From Roseivivax halodurans JCM 10272 (GTDB taxonomy: Bacteria; Pseudomonadota; Alphaproteobacteria; Rhodobacterales; Rhodobacteraceae): a stretch of DNA of 64,000 bases. The stretch spans positions 310,001 to 374,000 of the forward strand of contig NZ_JALZ01000001.1 in the NCBI RefSeq assembly GCF_000521785.1, given 5' to 3'. Each line of letters starts with the position of its first letter. The stretch's first letter is position 1. The position numbers and the translations under genes are program-made. The notes under the pieces are model-generated. The model worked only from the letters and a program-made list of their open reading frames with translations. It ran no database searches and had not been told where the DNA came from. Below, piece after piece: positions 50,955 through 60,046 of the stretch.

Positions 50955-52469
50955 TCAGCTGTTGCCCGACCCCGTGAACCGGGCCGCATCGGCGGCGGCT
51001 CGGCGGATCGCGTTCGATTTGTGCACCGTCTCCTGGTACTCCGCCTCGGGATCGCTGTCGTAGACGACGCCGCCACCCGCCTGGATGTAGAGCTTTTCGT
51101 CCTTCACGATGGCGGTACGGAGCGCGATGCACATGTCCATGTCGCCGCCGGCGCTGAAATAGCCAACGCCGCCGCCATAGACGCCGCGCTTCTCGGGCTC
51201 GAGCTCGTCGATGATCTCCATCGCGCGGACCTTGGGCGCGCCCGACACGGTCCCCGCAGGGAGACCCGCGAGCAGGGCCGACAGCGCGTCCTGATCCTCG
51301 GCCAGCTCGCCCACCACGTTCGAGACGATATGCATGACGTGGCTGTAGCGCTCGATGACGAAGCGTTCGGTCGGGCGCACCGTGCCGATCTTCGCGACGC
51401 GGCCGGTGTCGTTGCGTCCGAGATCGAGCAGCATCAGGTGTTCGGCGAGCTCCTTCTGGTCGGACAGCAGGTCCGCCTCGTTCGCCGCGTCCTCCTCCGG
51501 CGTCGCCCCGCGGGGCCTCGTGCCAGCGATGGGACGGATCGTCACCTCGCGGCCGAAGACCCGCACGAGGATCTCGGGGGAGGCGCCGATCACCTGGAAG
51601 CCGCCGAAGTTGAAATAGAACATGAAAGGCGAGGGATTGGTGCGGCGCAAGCTGCGGTAGAGCGCGAAGGGCGGCAGCGGGAAATCCTGCGTCCAGCGCT
51701 GCGACGGCACCACCTGGAAGATGTCACCCGCGCGGATGTAGTCCTTCGCCGTCTCGACCGCGGCGCGATAGGCCTCGGGGGTGAAGTTCGAGACCGGCGC
51801 GCCGACCTCGCGCGCCTCGCCAAGCGAGCGGCTCGCCTGCGGCACGCTGCGTTCGAGATCGCGCACCGCGTCCATGACCCGTTCGGCCGCCTGCGCATAG
51901 GCCGCCCGCGCCGATTGCCCGTTGCCGGCCCATGCGGGCGCGACCACGGTCACTTCGCCCTTCACCCCGTCGAGCACCGCGATCACCGAGGGGCGCAGCA
52001 TCAGCGCATCGGGCAGGCCGAGCGGGTCGGGGTTCACATCCGGCAGGCGTTCCACCAGCCGGATCATGTCGTAGCCGAGATAACCGAAGAGCCCCGCGGC
52101 CGATTGCGGCAGATCGTCCGGCAGATCGATCCGGCTTTCCTCGATCACCCGGCGCAGCGCGGTGAGCGGATCGTCCGCCTGATCCTCCCAGGCGCCCGGA
52201 TCGAAGCGCGCGGCACGGTTCACGCGGCTTGTCTCGCCCCGGCATTCCCAGACGAGATCGGGCTTCATGCCGATGATCGAGTAGCGCCCGCGCACCTCGC
52301 CGCCGGTCACGGATTCGAGCAGGAACGCGTCCTGCGCGTTGCCCGCGAGCTTGAGCATCAGCGACACCGGCGTGTCGAGATCGGCGGCGAGGCGGGCATA
52401 GACCACCTGGCTTCGCCCCTCGGCATGGACCTTCGCGAAGCTGTCGAAATCCGGGGTCAGCGTCGCCAT
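50955..52469 (-). CDS. trpE: Anthranilate synthase component I
   Basis: 504-residue chorismate-utilising enzyme making anthranilate for tryptophan synthesis, with TrpG supplying ammonia. Motifs: feedback-inhibition LLES (FLLESVTGGEVRGRYS), PIAGTRPRGATPEEDAANEADLL, LDLGRNDTGRV, and PAGTVSGAPKVRAMEIIDELEP. ATG 52469 (MATLTPDF) is chosen; a GTG two codons earlier is possible, and neither has a good ribosome-binding site. The PpiD-like gene ends three bases into the GTG option, so translation is probably coupled. No trpG/D/C follows; downstream is a convergent lipoprotein gene. Confidence 0.96.
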   Translation of the reverse strand: MATLTPDFDSFAKVHAEGRSQVVYARLAADLDTPVSLMLKLAGNAQDAFLLESVTGGEVRGRYSIIGMKPDLVWECRGETSRVNRAARFDPGAWEDQADDPLTALRRVIEESRIDLPDDLPQSAAGLFGYLGYDMIRLVERLPDVNPDPLGLPDALMLRPSVIAVLDGVKGEVTVVAPAWAGNGQSARAAYAQAAERVMDAVRDLERSVPQASRSLGEAREVGAPVSNFTPEAYRAAVETAKDYIRAGDIFQVVPSQRWTQDFPLPPFALYRSLRRTNPSPFMFYFNFGGFQVIGASPEILVRVFGREVTIRPIAGTRPRGATPEEDAANEADLLSDQKELAEHLMLLDLGRNDTGRVAKIGTVRPTERFVIERYSHVMHIVSNVVGELAEDQDALSALLAGLPAGTVSGAPKVRAMEIIDELEPEKRGVYGGGVGYFSAGGDMDMCIALRTAIVKDEKLYIQAGGGVVYDSDPEAEYQETVHKSNAIRRAAADAARFTGSGNS

Positions 52470-52471
52470 CG

Positions 52472-54319
52472 TCACTGCATCTGGCTGTGCACGGCGTTGA
52501 GCGCCTGCTGGTTGATCTCGACGCCTGCACGGCGCTGGATGTCCTCGACATAGGCCGAGGTCAGCGCGTTGGCGATGTCGCCCGCCGCGCGGCTGCGCAG
52601 CTGCTCGGCAATCTGCGCTGCCTGGTCGCTTTCGAGATCAGCGGGCACGATTTCATCGAGCCGCACGATCGCGACCCGCCCCTGACCCGGCAGGACGACC
52701 ACGCCGCCCTCGTCGAGTGTGAAGATCTCCTCGACCGAGCCCTCTGGAAGGCCGTCGAGCGGCGTCGTCCGGGAGACCGCGTCGAGCGTGCGCGGCTCGA
52801 GCCCGGCACCCTCGAAGGTCGCGCCCTCGCGCAGGCGCTCCGCAATGCGCGTCGCGTTGCCTTCAAGCGCTTCGGTGATCCGGGCGCGCTCCCAGCCGGT
52901 CAGGACCTGATCGCGGACCTCCTCGAAGGGGCGGGGCGCCTCCGGCAGCACTTCGTCGACCCGGGCGGCGAAGAGGCCGCCATCGCCGGTCTCGACGATG
53001 GCGGGATAATCCCCGGGCTGCATGCTCCGGACGGCCTCGCCGAAAGCGGGGTAGGATGTGATGCCGTCGCCGGATTCGCCCGCGTAATCGACCTCGCCGA
53101 GCTCCATGTCGGTCTCGCGCGCCAGATCCTCGAGGGTCGCCCCGCCGACGAGGCGGTCGTCGTAATCGCCGGCCTGACGCTGGATCACCTGCCGCGCCTC
53201 GTCGAGAACGAGGCTGTCGCGGAGCGCGGGCTGGGCCTCCTCGAAGGGGGTCTCCTGCGCGGCGAGCTGGGCGTTCACCCGGAAGAGCGCGGGGCCGAGC
53301 GGCGACGGCGCAGGGCCCGCGACCTCGCCCGTCGAGATGTCGAACACCGCATCCGCCGCGTCGCCGAGATCCTCGCGCGTCACGACGCCGAGATCGACGT
53401 CCGACAGGTCGAGACCGCGCGCCTCCACGAGGTCGTCGAAGCTGGCCTCGCCGCTCTCGATCCGGGCCGCGGCGTCCTGGGCCGCCTCCTCGGAGGAGAA
53501 GACGAGGCGCTCGACGATGCGACGTGCGGGCATGTTGAACTCGGAATTGCGCTCCTCGTAGGCCTCGCGCAGCCGCTCCTCGCTGATCTCGACGGTGTCG
53601 ACGAGCATGTCCGGCGTCACCCAGGCATAGGTGATGCGCTTGGTCTCGGGCCGGGTGTAACGCTCGATATTCTCGTCGTAATAGGCCTGGAGGTCCTCGT
53701 CGGAGGGCTCCGGGATGCCCGATTGCAGGTCGGAATTGTCGAGAATGGCGAAGGTGAAGTCGCGCGTCTCGGCCGCATATTGCACGATCGTGTCGACATA
53801 GGCCTCGGGCATCCGGTTGCCGGACGCGATCGCGCCCTGCAGGAGCGAGCGGGCGATGTCGTCGCGCAGCTGCATCTCGAACTCCCGCTCCGACAGGCCG
53901 GCATTGTCGAGCGCAAAGGCATAGGCCTCGCGGTCGAACTGCCCGTCGGGACCCTGGAAGGCGCCGATGCCCTGAAGCTCCTGCGCCAGGACCTCGTCGC
54001 CGACCGAGAGGCCGATCTGGTCCGCCTCCCAGTCGAGCGCGGCCTCGGTGACGAGCTGGCCCAGGATCTGCCGGTCGAGGCCCGAGGATTGCAGCTGGGC
54101 CACCGTCATCGGCTCGCCTGTCTGCTGCGTCATCCGCTGCATCTGGTTCTGGAGCGCCCGGGAATAGGCGTCGATCCCGATCTCCTCGTCGCCCACGGTC
54201 CCGACGGAGCGGGCGTTGCCCGAGAGGTTCGTCGCCCCGAAGCCGATGAGACCGATGAAGAGAAGACCCATCAGGGCCCAGACGAAGGCCTTCGAGAGGC
54301 CTTTGGCCTTCAGTGCCAT
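52472..54319 (-). CDS. PpiD-like periplasmic foldase (SurA-N and parvulin-type domains)
   Basis: 615-residue inner-membrane-anchored peptidyl-prolyl isomerase/chaperone. N-terminal transmembrane helix (about 12-32, FVWALMGLLFIGLIGFGA), a SurA-N-like chaperone region (about 35-190) and a central parvulin-like segment (about 230-370, EFNMPARRIVERLVFSSEEAAQDAA), then a second helical region. As in PpiD, the isomerase part is poorly conserved and may be inactive. The PpiD-trpE arrangement recurs in Rhodobacteraceae. Confidence 0.88.
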   Translation of the reverse strand: MALKAKGLSKAFVWALMGLLFIGLIGFGATNLSGNARSVGTVGDEEIGIDAYSRALQNQMQRMTQQTGEPMTVAQLQSSGLDRQILGQLVTEAALDWEADQIGLSVGDEVLAQELQGIGAFQGPDGQFDREAYAFALDNAGLSEREFEMQLRDDIARSLLQGAIASGNRMPEAYVDTIVQYAAETRDFTFAILDNSDLQSGIPEPSDEDLQAYYDENIERYTRPETKRITYAWVTPDMLVDTVEISEERLREAYEERNSEFNMPARRIVERLVFSSEEAAQDAAARIESGEASFDDLVEARGLDLSDVDLGVVTREDLGDAADAVFDISTGEVAGPAPSPLGPALFRVNAQLAAQETPFEEAQPALRDSLVLDEARQVIQRQAGDYDDRLVGGATLEDLARETDMELGEVDYAGESGDGITSYPAFGEAVRSMQPGDYPAIVETGDGGLFAARVDEVLPEAPRPFEEVRDQVLTGWERARITEALEGNATRIAERLREGATFEGAGLEPRTLDAVSRTTPLDGLPEGSVEEIFTLDEGGVVVLPGQGRVAIVRLDEIVPADLESDQAAQIAEQLRSRAAGDIANALTSAYVEDIQRRAGVEINQQALNAVHSQMQ

Positions 54320-54394
54320 ATGCGGGTGTCCTTCCTGCCGGAATGTCGTCGCGCGTGGCCGCTGCCCGCGGGGGCAGAGCCGGTCCGCGGCTGT

Positions 54395-55588
54395 CTATGC
54401 GCTGGTCTGCCCGCTCGCAAGGGGCCGGTCCACCGCGGCAAGGCGGCGGAAGAGCTCCGCGATCTGCTCCTCGTCCACATTGGCGAAGGCGAGGCGGATC
54501 TGGCGGGCGCCGGAGGCGTCGCCCTCGGGCATGAATATCGTGCCCGGAAGGCAGAGGACGCTCTGCTCGGCGACGAGATCGCGGGCGAGCGCATCGGACC
54601 GCGTCTCGAACGGATGCTCGAGATAGGCGAAATAGGCGCCGAGCCCCATGAGCCGCCAGCCGCGCGCCTCGAGCACGGGCATGTTCGCCTCGATAGCGGC
54701 GCGCCGGCGCAGAATCTCGTCGCGTTCCCCGGCGACCCACTGGTCGAGATGGCGCAAACCCCAGAGCGCGGCCCGCTGACCGATCTGCGGGGCGCAGATG
54801 GCGACCGTGTCGAGGAACTTCTCGACTTCCGCGAGAAGTCCCGGATCGGCGACGATCGCCCCGACGCGGTGACCGGTGAGGCGGTAGGCCTTCGAGAACG
54901 AGTAGAGCTGCACGAGCGTCGGGTCCGGCCCCTCGGCGCGCAGATCGTGTGGCGCGCCAGAGCGGCTGTCGAAGTCGCGGTAGGTCTCGTCGACGATGAG
55001 CCGAAGCCCGTGCTCCGCCGCGAGATCGCGGAAGGCGCTCAGGGTCGCCGCGGGATATTCCACCCCGCCGGGATTGTTCGGGCTGACGAGGGCGATGGCC
55101 TTAGTGCGCTCGGTGACGAGGGCGCGGGCCGCCTCGGCGTCCGGGATCAGGTCGGCGCCGGTGGCGAGCGCAACGGCGCGGACGCCCTCCATGTCGAGCC
55201 ACATCTTGTGGTTGAAGTACCACGGAACCGGCAGGATGACCTCGTCACCCTCGCCGCAGAGCGCAGCGATGACTGCCGCGAAGGCCTGGTTGCAGCCTGC
55301 GGTGATGGCGATCTCGTCTGCACTGACCGCGCCGCCGTAATGGCGTGCCCACGCCACTGCGAGCTCCTCGCGCAGGTCGGAATTACCCAGCACGGGCCCG
55401 TAGAGATGCGTCGCGGGATCGTTCAGCGCCTCGGCCATCGCCGCGCGCAAGGGCTCCGGCGGTGGATCGACCGGCGCGGCCTGGCTCACGTTGAGGAGCG
55501 GCCGGCCAGCGGGAAAGGTCACCCCCTCGAGCCAGCGGCGCGCCTCCATCACCGGCGGGGCGAAGGTCGTCTCGGTGCGGCTGGTCAT
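54395..55588 (-). CDS. Class I/II PLP-dependent aminotransferase
   Basis: 397-residue aminotransferase. PLP-lysine region LYSFSKAYRLTGHRVGAI, substrate/PLP contacts GCNQAFAAVI and SPNNPGGVEYPA, and DETYRDFD. Closest in feel to aspartate/aromatic or methionine-type aminotransferases of the AspC-like group, but the substrate is not assigned. ATG 55588 (MTSRTETTFAPPVMEA) is selected; a GTG at 55600 is also possible. It lies between the PpiD gene and gpt on the same strand. Confidence 0.85.
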   Translation of the reverse strand: MTSRTETTFAPPVMEARRWLEGVTFPAGRPLLNVSQAAPVDPPPEPLRAAMAEALNDPATHLYGPVLGNSDLREELAVAWARHYGGAVSADEIAITAGCNQAFAAVIAALCGEGDEVILPVPWYFNHKMWLDMEGVRAVALATGADLIPDAEAARALVTERTKAIALVSPNNPGGVEYPAATLSAFRDLAAEHGLRLIVDETYRDFDSRSGAPHDLRAEGPDPTLVQLYSFSKAYRLTGHRVGAIVADPGLLAEVEKFLDTVAICAPQIGQRAALWGLRHLDQWVAGERDEILRRRAAIEANMPVLEARGWRLMGLGAYFAYLEHPFETRSDALARDLVAEQSVLCLPGTIFMPEGDASGARQIRLAFANVDEEQIAELFRRLAAVDRPLASGQTSA

Positions 55589-55619
55589 GGCGGGCGTCAC
55601 GCTCTTTTCTGGGGGTGGG

Positions 55620-55668
55620 ACCGGGGCGCTGCCCCGGTCCCCGGGATATTTCCGTCAAGAAGAAGGGC
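55620..55668 (+). repeat. Hairpin-plus-purine-tail intergenic element, copy D (antisense to flanking genes)
   Basis: ACCGGGGC and GCCCCGGT form an 8-bp stem with loop GCT, followed by CCCCGGGATATTTCCGTCAA and GAAGAAGGG. It reads on the plus strand although both flanking genes (gpt and the aminotransferase) are on the minus strand. It therefore cannot be a conventional terminator for gpt, unlike copies A-C, which are co-directional. Confidence 0.6.
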
Positions 55669-55677
55669 CGGGGCGGA

Positions 55678-56181
55678 TCAGTCGTCGGCGCCGTGATAGG
55701 GTTTGACGTATTGCAGCGCCATGTCCCAGGGGAAGAAAATCCAGGTGTCCTGGCTCACCTCGGTCACGAAGGTGTCGACCTGCGGCTTGCCTTGCGGCTT
55801 GGCGTAGACGGTCGCGACATGGGCCTTGGGCATGGCAGCGCGCACCACCTCGAGCGTCTTGCCGGTGTCGACGAGGTCGTCGACGATCAGAACGCCGGTG
55901 CCGTCGCCGACGACGTCCATGTCGGGGGACTTGATGATCTGAGGCTCGGCCTGGGTCTGGTGGTTGTAGGACTTGACCGAGATCGTGTCGACGGTGCGGA
56001 TGTCGAGCTCGCGGCTGACGATCATCGCCGGGGCCATGCCGCCGCGGGTGATCGCGACGACCGCGCGCCAGCCGCCTTCGCCGGCCCCCTGATCCTGCAG
56101 GCGCCAGGCCAGCGCCCGTGCGTCGCGATGGAGCTGGTCCCAGCTCACGTGAAAGCCTTTCTCGTGCGGCAGTCGGTCCAT
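55678..56181 (-). CDS. gpt: Xanthine(-guanine) phosphoribosyltransferase
   Basis: 167-residue purine-salvage enzyme converting xanthine/guanine and PRPP to XMP/GMP. PRPP-binding motif [18 protein letters not shown], plus [23 protein letters not shown] and the C-terminal [14 protein letters not shown] 56181 follows AGGTG; a GTG at 56190 overlaps the upstream LysE stop. Probably in an operon with the lysE-like gene. Confidence 0.94.
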   Translation of the reverse strand: MDRLPHEKGFHVSWDQLHRDARALAWRLQDQGAGEGGWRAVVAITRGGMAPAMIVSRELDIRTVDTISVKSYNHQTQAEPQIIKSPDMDVVGDGTGVLIVDDLVDTGKTLEVVRAAMPKAHVATVYAKPQGKPQVDTFVTEVSQDTWIFFPWDMALQYVKPYHGADD

Positions 56182-56186
56182 ATGGG

Positions 56187-56792
56187 TCACCTGTCGATCA
56201 GAAGTTTGAGCCCCAGCGCCGCCAGCACCGCCGCTGCGACCCGGTCGAGAACCGGCTTCAGGGCGAGATATCCCGAACGGGCCGGGGGAGTGGCGAGAGC
56301 GAGAGCGAAAAGGGAGCAGAGCGTCCATTCGACCGCGAGGTGATTGGCGACGATGAGGGCCTTCTCGTGCGGGGCAAGGCCCGCCGGAAAGATCACCAGC
56401 AGCACCGAGGCGGCGAAGAGGACGGATTTCGGATTGGCGAGATTGACGAGCAGCCCGGTGCGGAAGGCCTGGCCGCCCGCCGACCTTCCGCTCTCGGACA
56501 GCGGCGTCCGCGCATCGCGCCAGAGCGCCGCCGCGAGCCAGAGCAGGTAGAGCGCGCCTGCGACCTTGAGCGTGAGATAGGCCCAGGGGACCAGCGCGAA
56601 GATCGCTTCGAGGCCCAGCAGGGCGGCCGCGGTCCAGGCCGCCGCCATGGTCCCGAGGCCGAGACCCGTCGCGATCCCGGCGCGCGGCCCCTGCACCAGC
56701 GAGGTGCGCAGCGCGAGGAGGAGCGCAGGGCCGGGGCTCGCCATCGCGGCGAGAAGCGTCAGGTTGAAGGCGAGGAGATGCGGCCAGTCCAT
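56187..56792 (-). CDS. LysE family amino-acid exporter
   Basis: 201-residue protein with six predicted transmembrane helices. LysE/RhtB signature [29 protein letters not shown] at the N-terminus and [19 protein letters not shown] mid-protein. These exporters pump amino acids or homoserine lactones; the substrate is unknown. Stop codon overlaps the 5' flank of gpt. Confidence 0.9.
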   Translation of the reverse strand: MDWPHLLAFNLTLLAAMASPGPALLLALRTSLVQGPRAGIATGLGLGTMAAAWTAAALLGLEAIFALVPWAYLTLKVAGALYLLWLAAALWRDARTPLSESGRSAGGQAFRTGLLVNLANPKSVLFAASVLLVIFPAGLAPHEKALIVANHLAVEWTLCSLFALALATPPARSGYLALKPVLDRVAAAVLAALGLKLLIDR

Positions 56793-56805
56793 GCCGGGCG
56801 GCCGC

Positions 56806-57612
56806 TCAGGCCTTCTCGATGTCGGGGGCGTCGGGGGCCTTCATGCCGACGATATGGTAGCCCGCGTCGACATGGTGCGTCTCGCCCGTGACCCCGGAGC
56901 CGAGGTCCGACAGAAGGTAGAGCGCCGACTTGCCGACATCCTCGATGGTCACGTTGCGCCGCATCGGCGAATTGAGCTCGTTCCACTTCATGATGTAGCG
57001 GAAATCGCCGATGCCCGAGGCCGCGAGGGTCCGGATCGGACCGGCCGAGAGTGCGTTCACCCGGATGCCGTCGCGGCCGAGATCCTCGGCCATGTAGCGC
57101 ACGGAGGCTTCCAGAGCCGCCTTGGCGACGCCCATCACGTTGTAATGCGGCATGACCCGCTCGGCGCCGTAATAGGTCAGCGTCAGGGCCGAGCCGCCAT
57201 CATTCATCATTTCGGCCGCGCGCTTGGTCACCGCGGTGAAGGAATAGACGGAGATGTCCATGGTCGACAGGAAGTTGTCGCGCGAGGTGTCGACGTAGCG
57301 GCCGCGCAGCTCGGTCTTGTCCGAATAGCCGATGGCGTGGACGATGAAGTCGAGACTGTCCCACTGCTCGCGCAGGCCCTCGAAGAGCGCATCGATGGAA
57401 TCCCAGTCGCCCACGTCGCAGGGCAGCACGATCGTCGAGCCGAGGCTTTCCGCCAATGGCGCGACGCGCTTCTTCAGCGGCTCGCCCTGGTAGGAGAAGG
57501 CCAGTTCCGCGCCCGCATCGGCGCAGGCCTTGGCGATGCCCCAGGCGATGGACTTGTCGTTCGCAAGGCCCATGATGAGACCCCGCTTGCCTGCCATCAG
57601 ATTGTTTGACAT
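56806..57612 (-). CDS. fabI: Enoyl-[acyl-carrier-protein] reductase (NADH)
   Basis: 268-residue short-chain reductase completing each cycle of fatty-acid elongation, and the target of triclosan-type inhibitors. Cofactor-binding GLANDKSIAWGIAKA, the Tyr-x6-Tyr-x6-Lys catalytic arrangement in YYGAERVMPHYNVMGVAKAAL, and NALSAGPIRTLAASGI. GGAGG precedes ATG 57612. Leftward, divergent from pdxH with 117 bp between start codons, and 13 bp before the LysE-like gene. Confidence 0.97.
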   Translation of the reverse strand: MSNNLMAGKRGLIMGLANDKSIAWGIAKACADAGAELAFSYQGEPLKKRVAPLAESLGSTIVLPCDVGDWDSIDALFEGLREQWDSLDFIVHAIGYSDKTELRGRYVDTSRDNFLSTMDISVYSFTAVTKRAAEMMNDGGSALTLTYYGAERVMPHYNVMGVAKAALEASVRYMAEDLGRDGIRVNALSAGPIRTLAASGIGDFRYIMKWNELNSPMRRNVTIEDVGKSALYLLSDLGSGVTGETHHVDAGYHIVGMKAPDAPDIEKA

Positions 57613-57729
57613 CCACGCCCTCCAGCCGACATTGCACCACGCCGTCCTTTAGGGGATGGACGGGGGACCATCAAGGGCTGCCGCCCGACAGCGGACCTGC
57701 AACCATCTTGACTTAACGGGAGGCCGCGC

Positions 57730-58335
57730 ATGGCCGAGAGAACTGGCATTTTCGCCGGGGAAGACCCCTTCGAGATCGCGCGCGCCTGGCTCGCGGAAGC
57801 CGAGGATCGCGAGGTCAACGACCCCAACGCCATCGCCCTGTCGACGGTGGACGAGACCGGCATGCCGAACGCCCGCATGGTGCTGCTGAAGGAGATCGAG
57901 GTTGCGGCCTTCGTCTTCTACACGAATTACGGCAGCGCCAAGGGGCGCGAGATCGCCGGCGCCGGCAAGGCGGCTTTCGTCTGGCACTCGAAATCTTTGC
58001 GGCGGCAGATCCGCGTCCGCGGCACGACCGAACGGGAGGACGGGCCGCAGGCGGACGACTATTACGCCTCCCGCTCGCTCAAGTCGCGCCTCGGCGCATG
58101 GGCGTCCAAACAGTCGGAGCCGCTCGAGAGCCGGGCCGCGCTGATGGCGGAAGTCGCCCGGGTCACCGCCCGCTTCGGGTCGAATCCCCCGCGGCCGGAC
58201 TTCTGGGGCGGGATCAGACTCGTGCCTCAGGAAGTAGAGTTCTGGGCCGACGGCGCATTTCGGTTGCACGACCGCTTTGCATGGCGTCGGCGTGATCCCG
58301 CCGAACCCTGGACCGTACAGCGCCTAAACCCGTGA
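57730..58335 (+). CDS. pdxH: Pyridoxamine 5'-phosphate oxidase
   Basis: 201-residue FMN enzyme that oxidises PNP and PMP to pyridoxal phosphate. FMN/PLP contacts include [33 protein letters not shown] and the C-terminal [24 protein letters not shown], all as in PdxH. GGGAGG precedes the ATG. The window encodes several PLP enzymes (two desulfurases, an aminotransferase), but there is no regulatory link visible. Confidence 0.97.
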   Translation: MAERTGIFAGEDPFEIARAWLAEAEDREVNDPNAIALSTVDETGMPNARMVLLKEIEVAAFVFYTNYGSAKGREIAGAGKAAFVWHSKSLRRQIRVRGTTEREDGPQADDYYASRSLKSRLGAWASKQSEPLESRAALMAEVARVTARFGSNPPRPDFWGGIRLVPQEVEFWADGAFRLHDRFAWRRRDPAEPWTVQRLNP

Positions 58336-58449
58336 GGAGGCGCATTTGACGGATTTTTGCGGCAGCAGGCAGACTTGCGCGTATGTTTTGAATGTGACCT
58401 GCTCGCGGCCATGTTATGATGCGGATCATTCGTTAACGGCAGGTGCTGC

Positions 58450-58989
58450 GTGATACAGGAAGATCGCCCGCTCGACGGAGAACGGGTTCAGGGTCGGGTG
58501 AAGTGGTTTGATCCCAACAAGGGTTTCGGATTCGTCATCGCCGATACTGGCGGGCCGGACATTTTGCTGCATGCCAACGTGCTTCGCAATTTCGGCCAGA
58601 GTTCCGTGGCCGACGGCGCGCGCATCGAGATCGGCGTCCAGGAAACCCCGCGCGGCGTCCAGGCGGTTCAGGTCTTCAGCATCGCACCGCCGGTCGAGGC
58701 ATCGACCGCTCCGCTTGCGGATTTCGAGACTATGGACCCCGAACTCCTCGCCAATGCGGAGCTCGAGCCGGCGCGGGTGAAATGGTTCGACAAGGCCAAG
58801 GGCTTCGGTTTCGCCAATGTCTTCGGGCGGACCGAGGACATCTTCATTCACATCGAAGTGCTCCGCCGCTCGGGTCTCGCGGAGTTGCAGCCGGGCGAAG
58901 CGCTCGCTATCCGTTCGGTCGAAGGGCGGCGCGGCCGCATGGCGACCGAGGTGATGGCATGGGAAGCGGCAATCTCAGACGAGTCGTAA
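58450..58989 (+). CDS. Protein with two cold-shock domains
   Basis: 179-residue protein with two CSDs joined by an acidic linker: domain 1 (about 10-77) with VKWFDPNKGFGFVIAD and DILLHANVL; domain 2 (about 108-173) with VKWFDKAKGFGFANVF and DIFIHIEVLRRSG. Both keep the RNP1 (KGFGF) motif; RNP2 is modified (LLHAN, FIHIE). Such tandem CSD proteins are common in alphaproteobacteria and probably bind single-stranded nucleic acid. Start is GTG 58450 with GGCAGGTG upstream. It overlaps the DUF192 gene by 31 bp. Confidence 0.9.
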   Translation: MIQEDRPLDGERVQGRVKWFDPNKGFGFVIADTGGPDILLHANVLRNFGQSSVADGARIEIGVQETPRGVQAVQVFSIAPPVEASTAPLADFETMDPELLANAELEPARVKWFDKAKGFGFANVFGRTEDIFIHIEVLRRSGLAELQPGEALAIRSVEGRRGRMATEVMAWEAAISDES

Positions 58990-59441
58990 CGGGGGTGGCG
59001 CTCGCGGGGCTGCTGCCGGCAGCCGCGCAGGCGGCATGTTCCGAGGATCGCGTGGGTCTGCGCGGCGAGTTCGGCGAGGTCAGCTTCCGCGTCGATGTGG
59101 CCGACACTGCCGACGAACGCGCGCAGGGGCTCATGAACGTGCCCGAGATGCCGCGATTTTCTGGAATGCTCTTCGTCTACGAGCGGCCCCAGCCGGTGGC
59201 TTTCTGGATGAAGAACACGCTCATCCCGCTCGACATGATCTTCGCGGACGAGGCGGGCGTCGTGCAGCGCGTCCATGCCGAGGCGGTGCCGGGGGACCTG
59301 ACCGGCATACCGGGGGGCGACGGCATCCAGTACGTTCTCGAGGTCAACGGCGGGCTCGCCGCCGACCTCGGGATCGCGCCCGGCACCGAGATGCGGCATC
59401 CGTCGATCGATGACGCTGCGTGGCCCTGCGACGCGGGCTGA
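58959..59441 (+). CDS. Exported DUF192 family protein
   Basis: 160-residue protein with a signal peptide (VVTGVALAGLLPAAAQAA) and the DUF192 core VDVADTADERAQGLMNVPEMP, then MLFVYERPQPVAFWMKNTLIPLDMIF. The FWMKNT motif is diagnostic. Function unknown. Its start lies inside the cold-shock gene, so it is translationally linked to it. tRNA-Pro follows 48 bp after the stop. Confidence 0.9.
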   Translation: MGSGNLRRVVTGVALAGLLPAAAQAACSEDRVGLRGEFGEVSFRVDVADTADERAQGLMNVPEMPRFSGMLFVYERPQPVAFWMKNTLIPLDMIFADEAGVVQRVHAEAVPGDLTGIPGGDGIQYVLEVNGGLAADLGIAPGTEMRHPSIDDAAWPCDAG

Positions 59442-59488
59442 GATCGGGCCTTTTCAAAGCTGCACTGCGGCGCTAGAGGAGAGCCGTT

Positions 59489-59566
<78 letters not shown>

Positions 59567-59819
59567 CTTCTAAAGAGCATCGGTGAGGGCGCGGGACCGT
59601 AGGGTCCGAAGCCAAGTGCATGACCAAATGTTGTGCATCGACCCTTGATCCATTCCGGGCTTGATCGTGGCGCGCGTGTCACGGCGCAGAAATGTGCACG
59701 CTCTGATGGCTCTGTGGAAAACCTGTGTGGAAGAGCGTTTTTCCCCGGATTCGCAGAGGGTGCTTGCCCGGAGCGCTCTGTGCACATCTTCCATTAGTGG
59801 TGCTGATGCTTCGGGTTTG

Positions 59820-59833
59820 CACTACATTTGGTG
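59820..59833. promoter_or_regulatory. Weak NrdR box upstream of nrdJ
   Basis: CACTACATTTGGTG resembles the NrdR-box consensus (CACwATATATwGTG-like) with three or four mismatches. Its start is 74 bp from the start of the stronger box at 59894, close to an integral seven turns of B-DNA, as needed for cooperative NrdR binding on one face. Confidence 0.5.
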
Positions 59834-59893
59834 AAAAAGCCTTTGACTTCAGCCCCCGAGTCGCGCCAGATTGTATGGGCCGGCCTTGAAGCC

Positions 59894-59907
59894 CACAATA
59901 TATAGTG
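59894..59907. promoter_or_regulatory. NrdR box upstream of nrdJ
   Basis: CACAATATATAGTG, extended outward by CCC/GGG into a near-perfect palindrome, matches the NrdR recognition site. NrdR is the ATP/dATP-sensing repressor of ribonucleotide reductase genes. It overlaps a TATA-rich stretch that could be the -10 element of the nrdJ promoter. Confidence 0.85.
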
Positions 59908-60046
59908 GGCTCGGCAGGGGAGGCATACACAGCGTCATCCAAGCTCGGATCAGCACCGCCACACCGGCGTGGCGGGGCAGGGACGTTCGTGTCGCCGACC
60001 GACCGGGGCGGGGCAGTGCAGAGCGATGAGACAAACGGGGCTCCAG

